Notes under the pieces: generated by a model
The model's database searches: none
What the model was told of the DNA's origin: nothing
Seen by the model: only the letters and a program-made list of their open reading frames with translations
Shown here: piece after piece, positions 36,980 to 49,140 of the stretch
How positions within the stretch are numbered: the stretch's first letter is position 1
Layout of the letters: each line of letters begins with the position of its first letter
Translations under genes and position numbers: made by a program
Source of the DNA: Stemphylium vesicarium
Lineage: Eukaryota > Ascomycota > Dothideomycetes > Pleosporales > Pleosporaceae
Length of the DNA: 64,000 nucleotides
Assembly: GCA_004380135.1 (NCBI GenBank)
Contig: QXCR01000026.1
Span: 343,309-407,308, forward strand
Direction: 5' to 3'

Positions 36980-39900
36980 ATGGATTCGAATTTTCATGGC
37001 CGTCCACCGACGCGCCGACGCGCCCTTGGAGACGGCACAAACCGCGCAAACGAAGGTCCACGCAGCCAGTGGCGGGATGAAAAGCACAGCAACGGCTACA
37101 TGCCGACTTCTTCGCCACAGCAGCTGCCTCACAACGAGTCAATTGTTCCAAATGGCTCGCTTGCCATCCGCCACGAGCAAATCACTCCAGAAAATAAGCG
37201 TCTCTCCGCCGTTCAAGCTCACGAGGGCCGTCCACACAACTCCAAGCGCGATTCAGAGGTTTCCAATGCAAGCACCAATGCCTCAAGCTTGAATCGCCGC
37301 CGCAAGACACACATCGGCCCGTGGCAACTCGGTAGGACTATCGGACGAGGGGGTTGCTCGCGTGTGCGGCTGGTCAGGCACAGCGGGACCGGACAATACG
37401 GCGCGGCAAAGATCATCTCCAAGGCCACAGCGGAGAAGGTTCGTGCTTTGAGTTTGGCCAACCTCATTCAGAGCGCTGAGCAGGATTCGACTCTGTATCC
37501 TGATGGCAAGGCAATCCCCTTCGGCCTGGAGCGTGAGATATGCATCATGAAGTTGTTGGATCATCCCAACATCGTCCATCTGTATGATATTTGGGAGAAC
37601 CGCGACGAACTGTAAGTGTTATGCGCCTGCCATGTCTATGCCCTTATCTAACGCGCAATAGTTACCTCATAATGGAGTTTGTGGAAGGTGGGGAGCTTTT
37701 CAGCTACATTCACGAGCAGGGCGGCTTGATCGAGATTCACACCGTGCACATCTTCCGCCAGATCATCGCGGCCTTGATCTACTGCCACCGAATCAACATC
37801 CACCATCGCGATCTCAAGCCCGAGAACATTCTGCTGGACAGAGATACCATGACAGTCAAGCTGGTCGACTTCGGAATGGCTGCTTTACAGCCGGTCGGAA
37901 AGAAGCTCACCACACCTTGCGGCAGCCCTCACTACGCCGCGCCAGAAGTTATCAAAACCATATCCTACGATGGCGGAAAGGCAGACGTCTGGAGCTGCGG
38001 TGTCATCTTATTCGTCCTTCTCACCGGCACTCCCCCTTTCAACTACTCGGGCGATGATCGGCATCTGAAGCACTTGTTTCGCGACATCGCAGAGGCAAAG
38101 TATATCATGCCTGACAACATATCTAAAGAAGCTCAGGACTTGATCAAGAGGATCTTGGTGGCTGACCCCAAGCGTCGTATATCGCTTGAGGAGATCTGGG
38201 ACCACCCCTTCTTGCGCAAGTATCAGCAAGAGCTGAACTTCATGGGGGAGAATGCTCACCTCAACCATTGGACGGGCCCTCTTCCTGCCATCTCCGAGTG
38301 GACGATACTGGAACGTGCTACGATCGATCGGGAGATACTAAGATATCTTCGTACCCTCTGGCATAGCGAGAAAGAAGAGGCCTTGATCCAAAAGCTGATG
38401 AGCCAAGAGTAAGCAATTCTCATATCACACATAATAACCATTTACTGACGATCATGATAGAGCAAACCAGGAGAAGTACTTTTACTCTGCACTGCGTAAA
38501 TACCACACCGACCAACTGGAGAATTACCAGCCGAACGCCCATCATGCTGTTGCGCATTCCAACAGCGATCATCATCATAATAAGCGTTACTCACCTACCC
38601 GTGAGGACCTCGAAAAGCTTCCGTCAATTCAGCACAAGCGTTCCCAGTCTACTTATTCGATTCTTAACAATGAACATCTTTACTCAAAGCACAGCCTCTA
38701 TGAGTCGCCAGTATCGGAAGCCAGCTATGACCCCTACCGATCATCGAGACAGCCCATCATACCCATTCCAGAAAACGCTACTCTCCAGCAGAATGTTACG
38801 GTTCATCGCGGACAAAGCAGCCGTAGCGATAAGCCACGACCTACTACAGCCCTCGGGCACCGAAACGGCAGCACGCTACGCATTCAAGCTCTGCGGAACA
38901 ACTCCAAGCGCAGCTCTACGGTGTCGCGTGGCTCTTCGAATCGGAGTACTCCATCTCATCGTGCCATTTCCGTTCCACGACAATCAATGTCACGTTCATC
39001 TCTCGCAAGTTCGCATTGGCCTAGTAGTCCACCTATGATACCTCGCTCGGGCGGTATGAGCAAACGAGGTGTCAGCTTCTCGCACCTGCGCGATCGTCGA
39101 TCATCGGCAGCTACAACAAGCAGTTGGCAGACTGAAATCGGATCTTGCGCCGATTACATCTCTCACAGGCCTCACACGTCCATCGGATCATACGGCCCAT
39201 CCATGAGGACAAGCACCATTCGATCGACTCCCAAGTCAAGAGCTCTTGCTAGCACAGAGATGCCGCGGTTGAGGTTACGAAAGCCAGAGAGTCCGACCAA
39301 ATACATCCACGCTGAAGCTAGGAAGGTCAGCATGGAGCTGGGCAAGGTTATGGAGGAAGCCTTCAACCGATCGTCCGTTGGTTCGAGCATTCGATCAGGT
39401 ACAGATGTTTACCATGACACATCTCAGTACGACAGCCCACCGACATCTTTCTCAAATACGAGGGATTCGGGCGGCAGTACACTGGCCACTACCCCAGGTG
39501 CTAAGATGATGTTTGGAGAGCGGCCATTGCCACCCATACCGGCAGAAACCCCGAACACTTTCGTACAGAGAAAGTTAGCGGAAACCCGTGCGGAGATTGC
39601 TCAGAAGCGTGACGAAGATGAGGAGAACACCGAGAATTTCAATTTGGTAATTGATCATCTTGATCGCTTGATGTTGCCTGCAGCCAACGGCGGCAAGCGC
39701 GCCGTCTCGGCTCCTGCTAAGTCACCTGAGCATGGGCCTCTACACGTAATCCCAGAGGAGGTGAAGATCGATAACGGAGATGGGTTTGATAACCTGATTC
39801 CCTATTATCGATCTTTCACTGATCCAGCTAGCAACCAGGGCCGTCGTGCGGTAACTGAGCAGCAGCAGACTATTCGTATCGTCGATGGGTCGCCCATCCG

Positions 39901-41174
39901 TGTTGCGCCTCTGAATATTCGCAAGCGAAGTGGTGCAAGCCAAAACTCCACAAATCCTTCTAGCGAGCCGCCTACTGTGCCATCAACTGGTCCAAACGGT
40001 GACATAGTAATCCGGTCCTTCCAAGACGTGGAAAAGGATCTCCTTGCCGCACGTTCGAACGAAGCCGCCCCTGTATCCGAGAAACAGAACACTGTGATCA
40101 AGAAGAAGAAGTCTCTTTGGTTTCGTCGCAATACCGAGGAGAAGGAACGCGAACAGGATGATAAGGAAACCCAGTTGAAGAAGAAGCAGTCGAACGGCTT
40201 CCTTCGAATTCCTGAGGCATGGCAAGGCCTCGATGATCGTATCAAGAGCGAGCCACTACCTCTGACGAACACTGGTAGTGTCAGGCACAACCAAAATCAG
40301 TCGGATGGAAGCAGTGGTAGTGAGTTCCCGATGCGCAACATCAACTCAGCTGGAGTCAAGAGCGATGGCACTGCTCTCAAGGGCCTCCTTGCGTTCTTTG
40401 GGAAGAAGTCCAAGGACGACAAGGGCAAGAGGCCTATGGAGCTAGGAGGTAAGCATACCTATTATCTTCCGTCGCAAGCACCTGCTGACATTTCTCCAGC
40501 GATGAACTTTAGTTCGTCCTCCATCTTGACCAACTTCGATCCCGGTCCTGACAGCAGCAACGATGCAGCCCGGCCTGGCCCGCCTGAGATGCAGATGAAC
40601 TGGCTATCGCGCTTCCTGCACATCAAGCCAGCGAGCAAGACCTTATGCTTCCAAATCGGTCGTGGTAAAGTCCGTCAAGACCTCGTTCGTCTGCTGCGCG
40701 ACTGGCAGCGTTTCGGCGTGCAAGACGTGGCATTAGACCGCGAGTCGAACTCGATCAGTGCACGCATTGACAAGAGCAACCGTAAGTACATCCCGTCACC
40801 CCGCGCATGCTTTCTATTCAGCGAATGGCGCCTGCACCAATGGCGGTTTGAAGTTGAGCTTCTGCGGGCGGAGCTCATACTGCGATGTAATGCTATTTTT
40901 TTTTGTTCCATTGCCGCTACAAAAGAAACGTCATGCTAACATAGGTATTCATCTAGATCTTAAAATCAAGCCCGTCTCCTTCGTCATCGAACTCTTCGTC
41001 GTACTCGAACACGGGCGCCGCGCCAACCTGTGCCTCGCGCGCTTCACCCAGACGCGCGGCGCTGCCTCCAGCTTCCGCAAGGTTGTCGATATCGTCGAAG
41101 ACGTCTGTCGCGCTCGCTGCATGCTGGTCGAGGACGAAGAGAAGAAGGCTTCGATGATGGACGTCTTGGACTAG
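36980..41174 (+). CDS. NIM1/Hsl1-Gin4-type serine/threonine kinase with C-terminal KA1-like domain
   Basis: Kinases of this group link septin assembly and cell shape to mitotic entry by acting on Swe1/Wee1. Five exons, 36980-37611, 37662-38408, 38461-40448, 40500-40781 and 40945-41174, encode 1292 residues. The kinase domain spans about 113-398: glycine loop IGRGGCSRV, Lys144 in AAKIISK, HHRDLKPEN (259-266), VDFGMAAL (279-286), T-loop CGSPHYAAPE. A disordered Ser-rich middle region with basic blocks follows. The last about 100 residues (LDLKIKPVSFVIELFVVLEHGRR) resemble a KA1 membrane-binding domain, as in yeast Hsl1 and Gin4. The final exon acceptor at 40943-40944 keeps frame to the DVLD end. 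It is intact. Assignment to Hsl1 rather than Gin4 needs a tree. Confidence 0.93.
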
Positions 41175-42118
41175 GACACCAGGATGGAGAGAAGAGAGAG
41201 CGATGATGGGCGTGGTGGGGGATGTTTGGATACCAGATGGCATACTTCTTCCCGATGGCCCTGAGGTACATGCATCAATCACTCTGGGCTGGTATGTTTG
41301 AATGGAAGGGAGGGGAGGTAAAAGCAGCAGCACTGGAGGTTGTCATCTGCAAGCCGCATACGACGCAACAGTACTGGATATCCATGGATGATGATGACGA
41401 TGTTGGCTACTTGAACACGATACCCCCGAATAGGGCTTATTGTAGCATCGACACCTTCAACATTACGGCATTGCCCTGGACAAACACTCCAAGTTGCGTT
41501 TTGTCGGACATCTTTGTTCGCGCGCATCACCCAGCATACTAGCGGGTACTTAATAAAGTAATGTCTTTTTGGACTTGTTTTACTTGTCCTGCAGGTATAG
41601 ACGGCGTTGGGCTGTACATAGATGTCCGCTTCGAGCAAGCTGTATGAGTATAATGATAGAAGAGATGTATGCCACGGCGTTGACCTATTGTGATTATAAG
41701 TGAGAGTTCATGCACGACATAAGACGATAGGGTTCCTAAGAGTATCTTTGTTTGGTTATCTCTCACAGGCCTAAGCATGACGCCGGTGGCTTGTAGGGTT
41801 TGGCAAATGGAGCTCTCTCAAACCGTGAGACTTGTCTGGGTGACCTTCTGCGTTGCCCAATAACAGTATGGATATATGCACCAGCATCAAGACTGCGCAG
41901 TATTCGTGAGGACATGGTATTGCATTTGCCCTACGGCGCCAGACGCTAAGATGGACAGTGCCCGGTACACCGATCCAGAAAGATGTAAGCCATGATTGCC
42001 ATTTCCATTCATTCCGTTTTCCGTAGTTTATCGGAAGAGAGATTCAGAGAGTAAAGGAACACCGAGTCATCCCGAAAAACCAGCCATAACCCAGACTATG
42101 CACGCCGTATCGATCCGC
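41175..42118. other. Convergent intergenic region
   Basis: It lies between the kinase and RPL24 3' ends. No gene is supported; minus-strand open frames at 41279-41778 lack motifs. Confidence 0.55.
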
Positions 42119-42938
42119 TTAACGAGTCCTTGCCTGCACCTTTGGTGCGGCACCCTTGGCACCCTGCTTGCTGACCTTGGCGGCGTTGCCTCGCGCGGAC
42201 GCAGCGGCGCTCTTGGCCTTCTCAGCCTTCTTCTGCGACTCGGCGGCGGCCTTCTTCTCCTTGCCCTCCTTGACGGCGGCGCTGCGGGCAGCGGCACGGG
42301 CCTCGGGACGTTGGCTGCGACGCTCCTTGATGACGTCGAGGGAGGCACCGACGATGGCACGCTGGTGCTTGACTGTGCGGCGGGTACGCTTCTTGGCGAC
42401 TTCCTGTTGTGGTGAAGGTGGTTAGCAAAGTTCGCGATGCAAGGGTAGAGTTGCGAGCTGTAGGGGAGCAACACGACCGCTGAGGATGCTTTACATCCCC
42501 CTGTGTCTTCCACAATGTTGACTGATGTCATCATTCACTGCTCCCGCAAAAGTACAACTCCCAGCGGCGTGAATATGCATATGAATTCGCGGCGACTAAC
42601 CTCAGAGATACCCTTCTTGTGCGCCCTTCGGTAAAGAGTGGTCCAGTGAATCTTACGGGGGTTCTTGCGCTGGAGGAAGAGGGACTCGGTCTTGCCGTTC
42701 TGGAAGCGGAAGATCTTGCTGTCACCACGGATGTAGAGCTTGCCCTGTATATGCCATCAGTCAATGCCCAACCCATTGTGGTGTCCCATCATCCTCCGCC
42801 AGGTCTTCGCTTTGTCGTGTCGCGAGAGCGGAATATCGACATCTGGCGGCGGCGAACGTCGGGACACGGAGCGGCATTATCACGCACCTTGCCCGGGTAG
42901 ATCTTTTGACCGCTGAAGGAATCGTCGTAGGTACGCAT
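42119..42938 (-). CDS. rpl24: 60S ribosomal protein L24 (eL24)
   Basis: This is a structural protein of the large ribosomal subunit in the cytoplasm. Minus-strand exons 42938-42888, 42744-42601 and 42403-42119 encode 159 residues, the normal length. The N-terminal zinc-ribbon-derived fold reads MRTYDDSFSGQKIYPGK joined to GKLYIRGDSKIFRFQNGK, then SLFLQRKNPRKIHWTTLYRR, HKKGISEEVAKKRTRRTVK and a basic Ala/Lys-rich tail. Both introns lie within conserved blocks and are fixed by the protein sequence. The second uses a GTTAGT donor. High Lys and Arg codon use and the two introns near the start fit a strongly expressed fungal ribosomal protein gene. Confidence 0.97.
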
Positions 42939-43271
42939 GTTGGCGGTGTTGGCGTGATACCTGTGTGTTAGTCGTGGGGTTGTCGTCGGTCGCGAATTCA
43001 ATGCAATATTGGAGATGAGACCTGTGGGCGAGCGAGCAGGCTAGTCCGGGATGGGTTAGGCCCTTGGCGCACCGCCACCATGGCTGGTGCACATCACCAA
43101 AACCATCACCACTCAGCCGCAACACAATCACCATGCTTATAAATATGCAATGCGAATTGCTCCGTGCCATCGTTTAGTCGAACTTGCGCGTTTATCTGTT
43201 TATATGTCTGCGCTGGGTTCACTAAGTACTCCTGCTGCCGCGCCACCTTTACCGCCAACGCGCCTTTACCT
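42939..43271. other. Intergenic, upstream of RPL24
   Basis: It holds the RPL24 promoter and the 3' side of the next minus-strand gene. Nothing else was recognised. Confidence 0.5.
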
Positions 43272-44300
43272 CTACGCTTCGAGACTGTAGTTGTCGCTCT
43301 CCACCATCTCAAAATCATCCTGTCGATTCAAAGTTGCCAGGGCTTCATCCCACTCTCTACTCTCAAGGCCAGAACAGCCGTCTATGAGGAAATCCAGCTC
43401 GTCGAATAGAACTTGCGCACGCCTTTCCACATCCTCCACGTCGCAGTCTGTTTCATCCGTCTTGTCTTTGTCCACGTCTTCGAAGAACTCCCAGTCTTCT
43501 AGCAACTGCTCGGATGCAGCCTCAAGATCCATGTTTCTAGACGAGAATTTCGATTCGTTTCCCATTGACGCATGACTTGGGGCCTCCAACTCCATGCCCA
43601 AGCTGTTGTCGCCCACTTTGTTCGCACCCTTGAATTCCTCCATTGCTCGCACAAATAGCCGCCAAGTAGCCTCGAGGGTATCAAGCGATACCTTTTTGCT
43701 CCACGATGCGGCGAAGGACTGAGAAGCCAGTATGAGCGCATTCACGCAACCCATGCGCAGTGCATGGGATATTGTTTCAGAAAGCCCCAGTAGCTCAGCG
43801 AAAGTAGCAAGGAGCGCACCGGTAAGTGCGGGCTGGACTACCCCCATCCTTACGTTGAAATCGTTGTATATATCCTGCAGTGAACTGCCTAACTTTTCTA
43901 CTCAGTCAGTACGTGGATAGATACCATTCTGTCAATCGAACTTACCGAACATGCAACTGAAGCTCATGAAGCTCAGCAAAGCCAGCAGTTGACCCTCAAA
44001 AGCACGCAGACCGCCCGTTTGGAGAAATGCGACTGCCCCGCCGACCGCATTATTTTTCAGCTGACTGCTGGCGAAGGATGTGACAATAATCGAGAGGATT
44101 GGCGTGAAGGGGCCAAGCGGAAGTGAAGAGACGATAGAACCTGCAAGTATATTGCCTGCAGCCGGTGCGGCATATTTGACGGCTTTCCTGGGATTGTTAA
44201 TGAGCCACTGGCGCGATAGGTTGAGCATCAGACTCTCTTTCGCCGATGTGGCAGGCTTCCGCTGGTCATTGGTATGCGCATCTCTCTTGCTTTGTTGCAT
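43272..44300 (-). CDS. Uncharacterised protein, probably membrane-associated
   Basis: I do not recognise this family. Minus-strand exons 44300-43946 and 43897-43272 encode 326 residues; the intron joins CMF to EKLGSSLQDIYNDF in frame. The N-terminal 35 residues are hydrophilic and basic. A hydrophobic, Ala/Gly-rich half follows (AAPAAGNILAGSIVSSLPLG, GGAVAFLQTGG, LLALLSFMSFSCMF, VVQPALTGALLATFAELLGL) that could form two to four membrane or amphipathic helices. The last third is strongly acidic (EDWEFFEDVDKDKTDETDCDVEDVE). The gene is divergent from the unknown gene at 44878 over 577 bases. No catalytic motif is visible. Confidence 0.72.
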
Positions 44301-44877
44301 CGTAGTGGCAGTCGATAATTTAGGATTTGTGATCAGCGGTACTGAGTCCGAACGACCGAGAGAAGAATTTTGTTGTTGCGATAGTAGCCACCAGACGAGG
44401 TGTTGGATGTGAATGGGACACGAAAAATGGCAAGTGGGGTAGTGAATATGAAGGAGGTGGAAAGAGCGATGAGGTCGCCATGCTCACCGCTGAAGACCGA
44501 TCGACTGGGCATCAGTGCAAACGGTTTGACCTTCGCCATATCATATCGGCTCACCGCGTAGTATCAAGTTCAAACTGCCAGGGCTGCTTTCGCGCGCAAC
44601 AATTAACGGGTCCTGTGTCCTGGTCATGATCTCGCGACGAGCGGTGGACTCACCCCCTCAAGATGACTATGACGTAGGGTGAAATACTTTCTCGAGACCC
44701 TTTTATACTCACCTGATCACTGCAAAAAACGAAACCTGCTTTTCTCGCCACTCTAGTGAACTGGTTGGTGCCCGGTCTAGGATTTCATCAACTCTTTCTC
44801 AACCGCTGACTTAATTGAGAAGTTGAGCACGATCTTGACATCCACAAACTTCGATATCCTAATCAACATACCTAGTC
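44301..44877. other. Divergent promoter region between two unknown genes
   Basis: It separates the start codons of the minus-strand gene ending at 44300 and the plus-strand gene at 44878. No further gene is supported. It may act as a shared promoter. Confidence 0.5.
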
Positions 44878-46281
44878 ATGGCTTCGACTCCACATAGAGT
44901 GTCCATCGCCGAGTCTTCTTCGCGCATGCAGCTGCGAGATCATGGCAATGCAACCTTCGATCCCGCTACTCACCGCCGCATCGCTGTATCTACGCCCGCA
45001 AAAGCCCCGGGGGCAGCAATCACATCTCGATTCGCCCTGCATAATCAAGACTTAGTTGACGTCATGGCAGAGCTTGAACGCTGCCAAGCTGATCATCGAG
45101 CGGCCTTAGTGTTCGACTTGGCTCAAAGCGGGCGTGTTCACCCGCTGGACGAGAAAGATTTAAGTCGCCATCGCGAGGAGAGTGATGGAATTTTTGGAAC
45201 GACGGTATGGGATACAACAATGCTTACTGCAGAACTGCCCTTCACGTTCAGTTCGCTTCCAAATATGGCAGCAATCGGAAGGGCACTCAAGCACGACGTT
45301 GGCGGAGAGAACCATTTTCGCTTCGCGCCATCGCGGGGATCGCCAGAAGATGATGCAAACGCTATCATTCAATTGCTTGACAATATAGGTAAAGCAAGGT
45401 ACTCTGGGCCAGGATCAATAATCCACATGCAGTCGCCTACCTTCAATCGAGCAAAGCGTTGGATAGCAGGTTGGGAAGCAGATGGTATGCTTGGCCAATC
45501 TGACTTCCGAATAACGATTGCTCCTGCAGGTGAGATCTTTGAGCTGGAGTTCTATGAGCACCATTTCTCGACTACGCCCTTGACTGGCTCCAAGGTATGG
45601 CTGGCATTTCCACCTTTAGAATGCAATTTGGACCTACTCCTCAAAGCTTATGAGAATATTGACACCACAAATACATTACCGATGGATGTTCTTGGAAAGA
45701 TGCAACATGTAATCGCCATCATCCAGAAGTCTGGTCCAACTCTCATGGTTCCGTCTTACTGGTCTCTCATGACGTTGTGCACGTCTACCTCTACCTCTTG
45801 TGGGTCCTACCTTGCTACAGCCTCAAGATTCATGTCCCGCATCAAGTACATGGACCTTTGGCTTTCTTTCAATCTCTTTTGGGAAACACCATCACAGCAA
45901 CAATCCCACTTGATCGATTACGCCACAGAGCTCGCGTTGCATTTCTCCGCTATCGTATCCGGAGATCTCAAGCGCTTCAGAGCCAATCCCATTCAGAACG
46001 ATATCTGTCATGAGTGGGTCATAGTGGCGCAACCGAAAGACAAGGACCACGAAAATATGAAGGAGAGAATTGGCGGTCTCTTATCGTTGATCGAAGACGT
46101 AGAGGCAAGGGACCGAATCGAGGAGATGTTTCGACATGCTTGGATTGGTTTCTTAGATGAGAGGAGAAAAAAGAAACCAGAGTGCCGACTATGCCACATG
46201 CGCATAGCGACCATGCCCGGAGAGGGCAGTCCGGGCGAGAAGTTGGCACACCATGTTACCGAGACACACTATTCAGTGTGA
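44878..46281 (+). CDS. Uncharacterised protein with JmjC/cupin-like stretch and C-terminal Cys-His motif
   Basis: A single exon encodes 467 residues. The family is not recognised with certainty. Around residues 180-245 the order GPGSIIHMQSP, FRITIAPAGEIFELEFYEHH, SKVWLAFPPLE resembles the core of fungal JmjC-like cupin proteins, where a substrate-guarding strand is followed by KVW-FPP. The usual HXD iron ligands are not clear, so catalytic activity is doubtful. The C-terminus has C-x2-C (CRLC) followed by HH and a final H about 20 residues later, a possible zinc site. It is divergent from the membrane-type unknown gene at 43272. It could be a chromatin-linked or self/non-self type protein, but no function is assigned. 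Confidence 0.75.
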   Translation: MASTPHRVSIAESSSRMQLRDHGNATFDPATHRRIAVSTPAKAPGAAITSRFALHNQDLVDVMAELERCQADHRAALVFDLAQSGRVHPLDEKDLSRHREESDGIFGTTVWDTTMLTAELPFTFSSLPNMAAIGRALKHDVGGENHFRFAPSRGSPEDDANAIIQLLDNIGKARYSGPGSIIHMQSPTFNRAKRWIAGWEADGMLGQSDFRITIAPAGEIFELEFYEHHFSTTPLTGSKVWLAFPPLECNLDLLLKAYENIDTTNTLPMDVLGKMQHVIAIIQKSGPTLMVPSYWSLMTLCTSTSTSCGSYLATASRFMSRIKYMDLWLSFNLFWETPSQQQSHLIDYATELALHFSAIVSGDLKRFRANPIQNDICHEWVIVAQPKDKDHENMKERIGGLLSLIEDVEARDRIEEMFRHAWIGFLDERRKKKPECRLCHMRIATMPGEGSPGEKLAHHVTETHYSV

Positions 46282-46395
46282 CTAGAGCGTAGCATTCCGC
46301 TCTCATCGCATGAAAGCTGACCACCAGGAAAAGACAATCATAGTCCGCAACCTCATGCAGAGCCTCCTTCCAGATACATTTCCGATCAACCTCAA

Positions 46396-46424
46396 CCCAA
46401 CCCAACCCAACCCAACCCCCCCCC
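46396..46424 (+). repeat. (CCCAA)4 followed by nine C
   Basis: A short pentanucleotide repeat runs into a C9 tract between the unknown gene and the GlcG/HbpS-like gene. It is not the TTAGGG telomere unit of these fungi. Confidence 0.85.
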
Positions 46425-46447
46425 GCCAATTCCCACCTCATTCTTCC

Positions 46448-46966
46448 TTACGCCTTTGACGTCGCACCCAACGCCTCAACCCCCGCATTCACAACACTCA
46501 AATCCTGCTCGACACTCCCCCCACTCACACCGACACCACCAATCAGCCTGCCGTTGAGATAAACCGGGACACCACCCCCAAACACGACAAGCCCACCATT
46601 CGTGTTATCAACGCCATAAAGCGGGGCGCCGGGCTGCACCGCAGCATACAAATCCGCGCTACTCAGGCCATTGAAAAGGACAGCCGTGCGAGCCTTCTTC
46701 TGGCTGATATCGATGGAGCCGACGAAAGCGTTGTCCATGCGGTGGAAGGCGACGAGCAAACCAGATGGATCCACGACAGCGATGTTCTCTGGGATTTGGA
46801 GTGAAGTGGCGTTTGCGACGGCGGCTTTGATTACTGTTTGTGCTTGGTCGGCGGAGATGACGTATCGCTCGGCAGGGGTGCTGCCGATGCCGTTTGTGGT
46901 GTTCATTTGGGCGGTTGCGAGAGTTGTGAGGGAAGATAGGCTGAGAAGAGTTGGTAGGAAGCGCAT
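46448..46966 (-). CDS. Secreted GlcG/HbpS-like (DUF336) protein
   Basis: This single-exon gene encodes 172 residues of the GlcG/HbpS family, whose bacterial members bind haem or help in small-molecule use; fungal functions are mostly unknown. Residues 1-19 (ending LATAQ) form a clear signal peptide, so the protein is probably secreted. The family fold shows ISADQAQTVIKAAVANA, IAVVDPSGLLVAFHRMDNAF, SQKKARTAVLF, VVFGGGVPVYLNGRLIGGVGVSGG and QDLSVVNAGVEAL. Length fits a single domain with no additions. The start at 46966 is supported by the signal peptide. No neighbour suggests a pathway. Confidence 0.9.
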   Translation of the reverse strand: MRFLPTLLSLSSLTTLATAQMNTTNGIGSTPAERYVISADQAQTVIKAAVANATSLQIPENIAVVDPSGLLVAFHRMDNAFVGSIDISQKKARTAVLFNGLSSADLYAAVQPGAPLYGVDNTNGGLVVFGGGVPVYLNGRLIGGVGVSGGSVEQDLSVVNAGVEALGATSKA

Positions 46967-48176
46967 CTTGATGAGATGGGCACGAGTAGACGTGTATAAA
47001 AAAGGTGATGACGATAGTGGTCCTTTGTCGATCAGGGTGTGTACTGTGGGTTTCCGGTGATGGAGGGTATGCTCGCTTTTCCTGATGTGGAAAGAGAGAT
47101 GTGGAGATGTATGTATATGTGTTGATCAAAGTGAAAAAAAAAGTTTGTTTAGTCCAGTTCCCTACCCTTAACTTATACCTCTTACTACTTATACCTTTCC
47201 TACCGACGTACGCACGCGAGGGCAAGAGAGTCTCGGCCCTTCCGACGACCTCCTCTTCTTGCCTGTCTCTCAACCCACATGCACAAAATGGCTATTCATT
47301 TCAGCTCACCTCCGCGCTGTGCAAGGGTAAAACTAGGTATACACTACGACCCGTACCTCGGTCGGGATCATTCCATCTAGCCCCGTCCCGCGCGCCATCG
47401 CAATTCCCGCCCGTCCAAGAAGATTTTCCAGCCGCAGCCCGCCATGTTCTGTACTAGTTGGCCAAGCTCTATGTAGTGAACAGACGAAGATGCGTCTAGT
47501 TCCCATCGGAAGCTACACAAATGGGGCAGAAAGTGTTCGGGCGGTCAGAGAGGTGTGCGGGGACACTAAACTTCTCAGCCCCGCTCCGTCGCATTAAACC
47601 TGTTGCGGTTTAATGACTTAGAGTTAGTACTCGGGCCGTGTGCCGTTTAGTTCGAAAGAGTCGGATATAGCCTACCCGATCCGACTTGTGTGCCGGACTA
47701 TGAGAAAACTGATTCAAGGCAATACGCTGCTGATTCAAGTAGTTGCGGGTGAAGGTTGTGGGTCGATGGGATAATAGTGGCCTGAGAGAGGGGTGGCGGA
47801 AGACATAAATTTTTGCATTGTATTTGAAATGTGTGGTTTTGCCGGGAATAATAGGAGAGCTCGAAGTAATAAGTTGGGTGCAGTGGAGGCGTGATCCACA
47901 ATTTGCGCACACAGGACGGAAACATTGAATGTTGGCGATAGAAATAACAGAAAGGCTGAGAGGCACTTTGTGCTCAACGTTGAGAGTCGAGGTGTACAAA
48001 AAAGCGATCCTGTTCTAAATCATCTGGATGCAACCCCACTATCCTCTCTTTTCTGCCGCTTTCGTAGTCGTTCAACGGGGTAGGGCTCTCCCCCAACACG
48101 CCCAATGCCTCCTCGCCCGACCTCCGCTGCGAACATGAACCTGCCAGATGCACATCAGCAGATGCCATCGCATTAA
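46967..48176. other. Intergenic, about 1.2 kb
   Basis: It holds the upstream region of the GlcG/HbpS-like gene and the 3' side of the DUF3632-like gene. Open frames at 47610-47999 (minus) are not supported by motif or conservation that I can see. Confidence 0.5.
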
Positions 48177-49140
48177 TCATCGCATACGCTCGTACGTCTC
48201 GCTCCTCTCCATGTCCTCGACTGCATCTCGCGCAACGACCTTGGTTTCCTCCTTGACGCCGTCCATCTTGCCAATCTCAGCGAACCGCTCTTTCCATAGC
48301 GCCCATCGCTCTTTGCTGAACTCGGATCTGCCTTTCCAGAGTTCGCCGCCGCGGGCGGGGTTGCCTTGCTTGCGGTCTGACGGTGTGAGGTCCTTTTCTA
48401 GGCGAAAGAGTCGGTGGCCGTTGCCAAAAACCCAGGCAGCTGCGGCAGGGACGTTGGCGTCGTGTTTCTGGTTGGCGGTAGACGTTGGGTCATCGATGGG
48501 GGGCGTTTCGAGGGCGGTTCGCATGGCAAAGATGGCGTACATCGAGAGGTCGTGTAATTCTTTCTCCGCTATGCGAGCGTAAAAGAAGTTCATGTTGGCC
48601 CAGGCTTCCACCTCTTGCTCGATGAAACCCTCGTGTGCGGCTGGAACGTCGTTGTAGGCCTCGCGACAGGCCATGCCGAAGTCGGCCATCTCGCTGTAGA
48701 GATAGTTGTACTTTTCGTTGTCTGGTACGGAATGCTCTTTGAATGCCTTGACCAAGTCGACAAGTTTGTTGTGCTTGCAGACTGCAGCATCTTCGCGGTA
48801 TGGAAAGCGTTTCGACGAGTGAATGATACAGTGCCAAAGGTCCATGAAGTTTACATCGTCAAGGCGGGCAGACTTGATCTTCTCGTCAATAGGCTCGAAA
48901 AGTCGCGATGCCGCTTCATTGACGTCGAATCTTTCATCAAGATACTCTTGAATAGTTTTGTAGGACTCACTTCCCTCTTGTGGCCGGAACCATCCTCTTA
49001 TCTTTGCTATCTCTTCGATCTGTTTGCTGCCATCACCTGCGGAAGCAATCGCCTGGTGAATCTTCTGGTTTTGTTGCTGGAGGGATAATTAGACAAGTAT
49101 GTAGACAAGAGCTCAGAACAAATACCGCTTCGCGAAACAT
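48177..49140 (-). CDS. DUF3632-like fungal protein
   Basis: This looks like the DUF3632 family of fungal proteins of unknown role. Minus-strand exons 49140-49126 and 49076-48177 give 304 residues beginning MFREA then QQNQKIHQAIAS. The main exon is helical (IQEYLDERFDVNEAASRLFEPIDEKI), with the central block FMDLWHCIIHSSKRFPYREDAA, then LYSEMADFGMACREAYN and EAWANMNFFYARI. The tail is charged. The first exon frame is open further upstream with another ATG at 49383, which would add an 81-residue Arg/Ser-rich N-terminus that could be a mitochondrial presequence; I prefer the shorter start but cannot decide. Confidence 0.72.

Noticed and set aside
46396..46424. Possible internal telomere-like repeat
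   Set aside because: The unit is CCCAA, not the CCCTAA of filamentous ascomycete telomeres, and only four copies are present.
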